DNA of 64,000 nt from Eucalyptus grandis. Its lineage: Eukaryota > Streptophyta > Magnoliopsida > Myrtales > Myrtaceae. A program made the translations under genes and the position numbers. The notes beneath the pieces were generated by a model that had not been told where the DNA came from, ran no database searches, and worked only from the letters and a program-made list of their open reading frames with translations. The stretch covers positions 41,448,072 to 41,512,071 of the forward strand of contig NC_052614.1 of assembly GCF_016545825.1 (NCBI RefSeq), read 5' to 3'. Position 1 is the stretch's first letter. Every line of letters begins with the position of its first letter. Positions 58,714 to 64,000 of this stretch are shown in pieces.

Positions 58714-61700
58714 ATGGATGTGGAAGAACAGAAACAGCATTTGAAGTCACTCCTGTTAGCGGTTCCCCAGGAGAAGGCAGCATCCACATTGGGGAATGGA
58801 TTCAAGAAAGACGAGATTTTCTCGGAAATGAAGCAGCAACTGTCATTGGCTGGGCCATTGGTATCGGTGAACCTGATGATATATTGTTTGCAGGTGATCT
58901 CGGTGATGTTTGTGGGTCATCTTGGAGAGCTAGCACTTTCCGGGGCTTCCATGGCCACGTCATTCGCTTCTGTGACTGGCTTTAGCATGTTGGTAAGACC
59001 CAACAATTCTTCCTCTATTAATCTTGAGATAAACCAACTAAGAGATGAAAGACTTTTAGAATTGGAAAGTAGCATCATACTATGTCACTTCTATGAAAGT
59101 TTTCTTCCAGGATATTATTATCTTGAAAGATGTATAGTGCCACTTCTATTATTGACATGATTATAGGAGTTCTCTTTCCTGTTGAATAAACAGAGTTTAG
59201 CAATTGTTAAATCAATTAAGACTGCATGCGGGCCTGCTTTCCAAGTACCATGTATAGATTGCCCGTCTATTAACCTTAGCTCATTTTCAGATTATTGCAG
59301 TTTGGCAAAGATTGATCTACTGAATATATTATCTCTCAATAAGCGCAGTGTGCTAAATGTGTGATTCTCTTCCTTCTAGCTAGATTTAGCAATGCCAAGA
59401 TTGGAAACTTAACATTGGTGTTTGCCACAAATCAGCACAATTGTTAACTGCACTTAAAAAAAAAAAGATTGTTAGGGATCCTAGTCCGAAAATGAAATAG
59501 ATGAAAGAATTTCCTTGTTCAGATTCCTGAACCGGATATAAGTTGAGTGAAATATGGCCACACACTCCTAATGCTCCTAGCAACCTCATTTGGGTTCCTA
59601 GGATATAGTGACAAACTTCTTGAATTTCATTTTGGGACGTCTAATTTGCTCCAACCACCATCTTAAAGATGCTTGGTCCATGACAGATAGGAATGGCAAG
59701 TGCATTGGATACATTTTGCGGTCAGTCTTATGGAGCTAAGCAATACCACATGCTTGGTATACACAAGCAGAGGGCCATGATCGTTCTCCTATTGGCTAGC
59801 ATTCCACTAGCTATCATTTGGGCCAACACTGGCCAAATCCTTCTATTCTTCAAGCAAGATCCTCAGATATCAGCGGAGGCAGGATCTTACGCTCGATTCA
59901 TGATCCCTAGCATTTTCGCATTTGCGCTTCTGCAGTGCCAGATAAGGTTTCTGCAGACGCAGAACAATGTCATTCCAATGATGATCAGTTCAGGAACCAC
60001 CACATTTCTGCATATTTTCATATGTTGGTTTCTGGTGTTCAAGTCAGGACTCGGAAACAAAGGCGCTGCTTTGGCAAATGCTATCTCGTACTGGCTAAAC
60101 GTGCTGTTACTGGCAATATATGTTAGAATTTCACCGTCTTGCAAAAGAACTTGGACTGGTTTCTCCAAGAAGGCCTTTCATGGGATTCCTGAATTTCTGA
60201 AATTAGCAATTCCTTCTGCTGTCATGAACTGGTAATTCTCTAGCTTTTATGCTTCTCCTAGTTCACTTTTGTCATAAACTATATTATAAAAGATGAAAAA
60301 CTTGCGGGACAGTATACGAAACAAATGATGGTCATAATTCTTTTTCAGAATCATCAATGGGCTGCCAAACTTTTTATTCTAGTTTATGTTCAGGATGTGA
60401 TTTTTATGACTTCGAAGGGATACATTTTCTTTATTAATTGACTCTGGCACTATTCCTTGTACAATATCGACATGGGTCTCCATGATTCTGTAGCTCGAAG
60501 CAATCATGATGTTTTTGTTTGGTTCTTTGCCTGCAACAGCTTCGAGACTTGGTCCTTTGAAATGATGGTCTTATTATCAGGATTTCTTCCCAACCCAAAA
60601 CTCGAAACATCAGTCCTCTCAATCAGGTGCATCAGTACTTTGTGTCAACAAGAGCCAAAAAAGTTGCTAACCTCTTGGCATCAGTTCTTATCATTTTCAA
60701 ACAATGTGAACTTAGTATCCTGTGCTTGTTTCAGCCTGAATACCTGCTCCTTGGTTTTCATGATACCTCTAGGACTCAGTGGCTCAATAAGGTAATCTTA
60801 ACTGGTTAACCTTTATTTAATTCAGTGGATCCTGCAGACGATGTAGCTAGTCCACAGTCTCACCCTTTCTTGGCCTTATTGTTGGCAGCACGAGAGTTTC
60901 AAATGAATTGGGTGCTGGAAGACCACGAGCAGCTCGTTTGGCAATTTATGTTTCCTTAATGATGGTCACCACGGAAGGCTTGCTTGCTGGTGTTCTCATG
61001 ATCTTCTGTCGAAGGGCGTGGGCCTACCTCTATAGTACAGAAGAAGAAATAGTGAATTATGTGGGAGATATATTGGTACTAATCGCAACTTCCCATCTTA
61101 TCGATGGCATTCAGTCCGTGCTTTCAGGTATGCACGAAGTTTGCTTATAATTACAGTTTAATGGTGCACCTGACCTAGTTTAACTTTAACAACTTATTCT
61201 GACAATTAGGGAGGGCAGATGGAGAATGTGCCAAATCTCAAATATGTTCAAGTTAAAGCCGATTAGTACTTCGACTTTTTTTATGCTATATGTTTCATTT
61301 TTTTAAGGCATTGCAAGAGGATGTGGATGGCAAAAGATTGGAGCTGTCATCAATTTGGGTGCCTACTATTTGCTGGGTATTCCAGTGGCCGTATTCTAGC
61401 TTTTGTCTGTCACTTTGGTGGAAAGGTATTTACCTTACCATTCTGCTGCAAAACGTCCTTTCCTTTCATTGTAACTGGTAGTCAATCCGATATTCCTATA
61501 ATTGCTTTTTCTTCTTATCGAGCTGTAGGGCCTCTGGACGGGGATTATAGTTGCACTCTTTGCGCAAGCATTGTTACTTGCGATCCTAACAGGATGTACC
61601 GATTGGGAGAAAGAGGTAAGTTACAGTGAATCGATAAATGGAATGTTTTTACCATGTAAAGTATTATCCGATATATGGTTGGTGCTTGACATTTGGCATT

Positions 61701-61758
61701 GTTGCAGGCAAAGAAAGCCACTGACAGAGTCCATAGCGCCGCTGGATCGTTGTCATAA
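58714..61758 (+). CDS. MATE efflux transporter (DETOXIFICATION type), frameshifted
   Basis: Multidrug and toxic compound extrusion proteins are 12-helix antiporters that export organic cations, flavonoids or other secondary metabolites across the plasma or vacuolar membrane. Eight exons: 58714-58992, 59687-60231, 60540-60626, 60735-60791, 60889-61127, 61308-61425, 61529-61615, 61708-61758, all GT-AG. Start [10 protein letters not shown] is chosen because the upstream open frame (from 58408) is not MATE-like. Motifs: [100 protein letters not shown] and [20 protein letters not shown]. Exon 6 is one base short: the frame hits TAG at 61397 (432 residues), whereas correcting it would give about 487, the usual length. 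Exons 7-8 still carry good MATE sequence and a proper stop. Substrate unknown. Confidence 0.92.
61391..61399 (+). other. One-base deletion and premature stop in MATE exon 6
   Basis: After GIPVAV the family continues [10 protein letters not shown]. Here the bases read GTATTCTAGCTTTTGTCTGT, so the expected reading resumes only if one base is added. Exon 6 has 118 bases where a phase-consistent exon needs 119. As it stands the frame reads V-F-stop, with the stop at 61397-61399. Confidence 0.85.
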
Positions 61759-62039
61759 AGCTACGGTGAAGAAATATCGCCGTTGGAACCGGACGATAGA
61801 CTAAAGACACTCCGGTTCCTGGTATTGAAACGTAGTGCGAATTGATGAAATAAGACGTACTCATCCCTCTGGATCTCATGCTGCCGCCCATGAGGAAGAG
61901 CCACATGTGGAACTCCTGCCAAAAGTCAGAAACAAATGTCAAATCGGTAAACCGCAAGTTTGACCTCAGAAATCCCTTTATGAGGATCTCTGTCGCATTC
62001 TCAACCCTTATGTAACATTTGTTTGACACACCCAAGCAA

Positions 62040-62930
62040 AACTCTACGATCAGTTCGTACCTACTTAATTGTCTTTTCTATATACTTTTCTATCAAAGCT
62101 CTCAATTATCTAATCATGACAATAGCATTATACTTGTGCCTAAGCACAAACATTCACATCCTTCTCGATTAGTCATCCACAACTGTCGGTATAAATCTAG
62201 CACCCTTCCTCGAAGGAAATTATGATAGCCTACAAATATTCAAGTGAATCAATTTTGTAAATTCTATAGTTTCTCTGATGATTGTATTGAACTGCACTTT
62301 CTCCCATTTGTCTGAGTCACCGCACTTGTATACATTCAATTCATTAGACACATAATCACACATCGGATTCTTTTCACTCAAAACTTTCAGGCTTTTCTTG
62401 CCAATGTGTCCTAAATGCATCAAGTAACAATTTAGGCTCTCGAACAGATGCATATAACTTCTCTATGGCAAAATCCATCACACTCACCTTAAAGCTCATG
62501 TAGGCCATTTTGCTTGATTTTTTTAATTATCACCGGGGTACCTCGAACAACCGTTAGAACTTCACCTTCCAGAAGATAAACACCACTGAATCTAAGACAC
62601 TTCAAGAAATCTAATTATTTTTAAATTTTGGGACATGCCTCACTCCAATCAATGTCTTTATGATACCATCATTCATTTTGATTCTAACATCACAAGCACT
62701 CATAATATTGCACTTTCCCAACTACACTTTATCATTATTCATGCATTAATAAGTAAAAAAACAACGTTTATTTGGTGTAGCATGAAATGAACAAGCATAA
62801 TCCATAATATATCTATCAAATGACGAATAACCTATGATAGATAAGACATAATCAATATTATTTGAATTGTATTAAGCTACAATCACAACATTATTTGTAG
62901 ATTAAAATCTAATTCCCTTACCCTTCTCAT
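62040..62930 (-). pseudogene. Copia element D, integrase region
   Basis: Minus strand 62220-62453 reads LNCYLMHLGHIGKKSLKVLS, the GAG-pre-integrase 'MRLGHIGEKGLKVLSK' block, followed by a degenerate CVFGK region. The frame is broken by stops. It ends abruptly near 62040, about 280 bases after the MATE stop codon, so the element is truncated there. Confidence 0.75.
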
Positions 62931-62934
62931 TCTC

Positions 62935-63670
62935 CAACTTAAGGCAATTCCTTCTTGCCATAACTCCAATAGACAACACCACCAGTTGTAGACTGACTAC
63001 ATATGATCAAATTTATACCACTTCTATAAATATGATTACTAGTTGTTCCTCTACTTTCACCTACTAAAATAGTATATGTAGGTTCATTAGATTCTCTCCT
63101 ACGAATATCTTCACTCGGAAGCAAGTCATGAACCTCATCAAATGTCAAGCTTCTTGGCCTAGAGGATTACTAACGACAGTGACAATAGTATTCCAACTAT
63201 TAAGCAATTAAGATAATAGAATCAAAACACACACCTCATCATCAAAGTCAAAATCAACTAAACTCAACTAACTAACAATCACATTGAATTCATTTATATA
63301 ATAAGCAATTAACTCACGATCGCCCATCTTTAAGTTAAATAGGCATTGTATCAAATAGACCTTGTTAATCAAAAAAGGCTTCTCGTATGTCTAATAGAGC
63401 CTTCATCAGCCCATAGTAGTCTTCTTTTTAACGATGTTAAACTTAACATTATGAGCCAACGTCAACCGACTAACATCCAAAGCTTGTCTGTCCAATGATT
63501 CTCAATCAGCTTGCTTCATCAACTCTGACTTCTTCTCAAATAGGAGTAAGTGCAGATTTCTTTGGTATTGGTAATCCTCAATTTGCATCTTCTAGAAACT
63601 AACATCCTCCCATCAAATTGTCCATTCTCACTAGTTCTGCATCATCTCCATCGATTTGCTTAGCTCAGTT
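62935..63670 (-). pseudogene. Copia element D, gag
   Basis: Minus strand: YYINEFNVIVS and SLVDFDFDDEVCVLILL (near 63240-63330), MTFDEVHDLLPSEDIRRRES (63090-63148) and a degraded zinc knuckle VYWSYGKKELP (62940-62975). This order matches the copia gag UBN2-type domain, where 'LT.DEV...L..EE.RRK' precedes the CCHC knuckle. Stops interrupt it. Confidence 0.75.
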
Positions 63671-63672
63671 AA

Positions 63673-63691
63673 GTCTAATGCTTATACCAAT
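63673..63691 (-). promoter_or_regulatory. Copia element D primer binding site remnant
   Basis: The minus strand reads TTGGTATAAGCATTAGACTT, a degraded TGGTATCAGAGC-type primer site directly next to the LTR end TTGCAACA. Confidence 0.5.
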
Positions 63692-64000
63692 TGTTGCAAA
63701 AAATAAGCAATCAAACAACAATTAAATAGAATAAGAAAATAAATTGGATGCCCGTTTATGTGATTCAATCGAAGTGACCTACATCCACGTGGACAACAAA
63801 GAATGCTATTATATATTAAGTGATATAACAAATATTACAATCACATGAATCAATCAGATAACTTCGGTATTTCCCAACTCTTAATTACATTCACTAAATT
63901 CAAACAGAATTTAACCCCATTATTTTACACGATTAATCTCTCAATCTCAAAGGAATTCACAAATTTTATCCTAAAATTTAATTGGCTTCAACACTAAAAT
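63692..64000 (-). mobile_element. Copia element D, 5' LTR (runs off the window)
   Basis: It starts on plus with TGTTGCAAAAAATAAGCAAT and contains TTTATGTGATTCAATCGAAG and CCTACATCCACGTGG, as in the LTR of copy E. Similarity to 54880-54930 continues to the window edge (ATTTAATTGGCTTCAACACT). Confidence 0.55.

Overview
This window looks like nuclear DNA of a flowering plant, most likely a woody eudicot. The signs are an intron-containing gene with GT-AG junctions, nested Ty1-copia elements with tRNA-Met-type primer sites, a hAT transposon and AT-rich spacers. No base of the window looks bacterial or organellar. I cannot fix the species from sequence alone.

Only one near-complete host gene is visible: a MATE/DETOXIFICATION efflux transporter on the + strand in eight exons (58714-61758). 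It carries a one-base deletion in exon 6 that ends the frame about 55 residues early. All other host coding sequence is debris. On the left (1-22.7 kb) there are pieces of a PEARLI 4-like gene, a PR-1 gene, receptor-like cytoplasmic kinases, a LRAT/NC-domain gene and a polyol/monosaccharide transporter. They are mixed with a MITE, local tandem duplications and an inverted duplication (1-790 against 18975-19880).

The middle (23.0-36.2 kb) is one minus-strand Ty1-copia element split by two insertions: a 3.8 kb solo-LTR-like element (23793-27603) and a 6.1 kb hAT element (28409-34520). The hAT carries a broken transposase and fragments of two unrelated host genes, a dynamin-related protein 3 gene and a cytochrome bc1 subunit 8 (QCR8) gene, with introns kept, so it looks like a gene-capturing (Pack-type) hAT.

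From 36.2 to 50.9 kb a plus-strand copia end abuts the first element. Next come related giant LTRs (one inverted end at 39319, and one intact solo LTR at 40501-43761 with 5-bp target duplication GTGTC inside a TIR element). After them lies a second decayed copia (44.1-50.9 kb). This one is interrupted by a compact copia derivative (47934-49822) with both LTRs but only reverse transcriptase and RNase H. From 54.6 kb to the end, two diverged minus-strand copies of one further copia family flank the MATE gene.

There is no operon-like or multi-gene system here. The main interest is nested transposition, exon capture by the hAT, the giant-LTR family and the frameshifted transporter.
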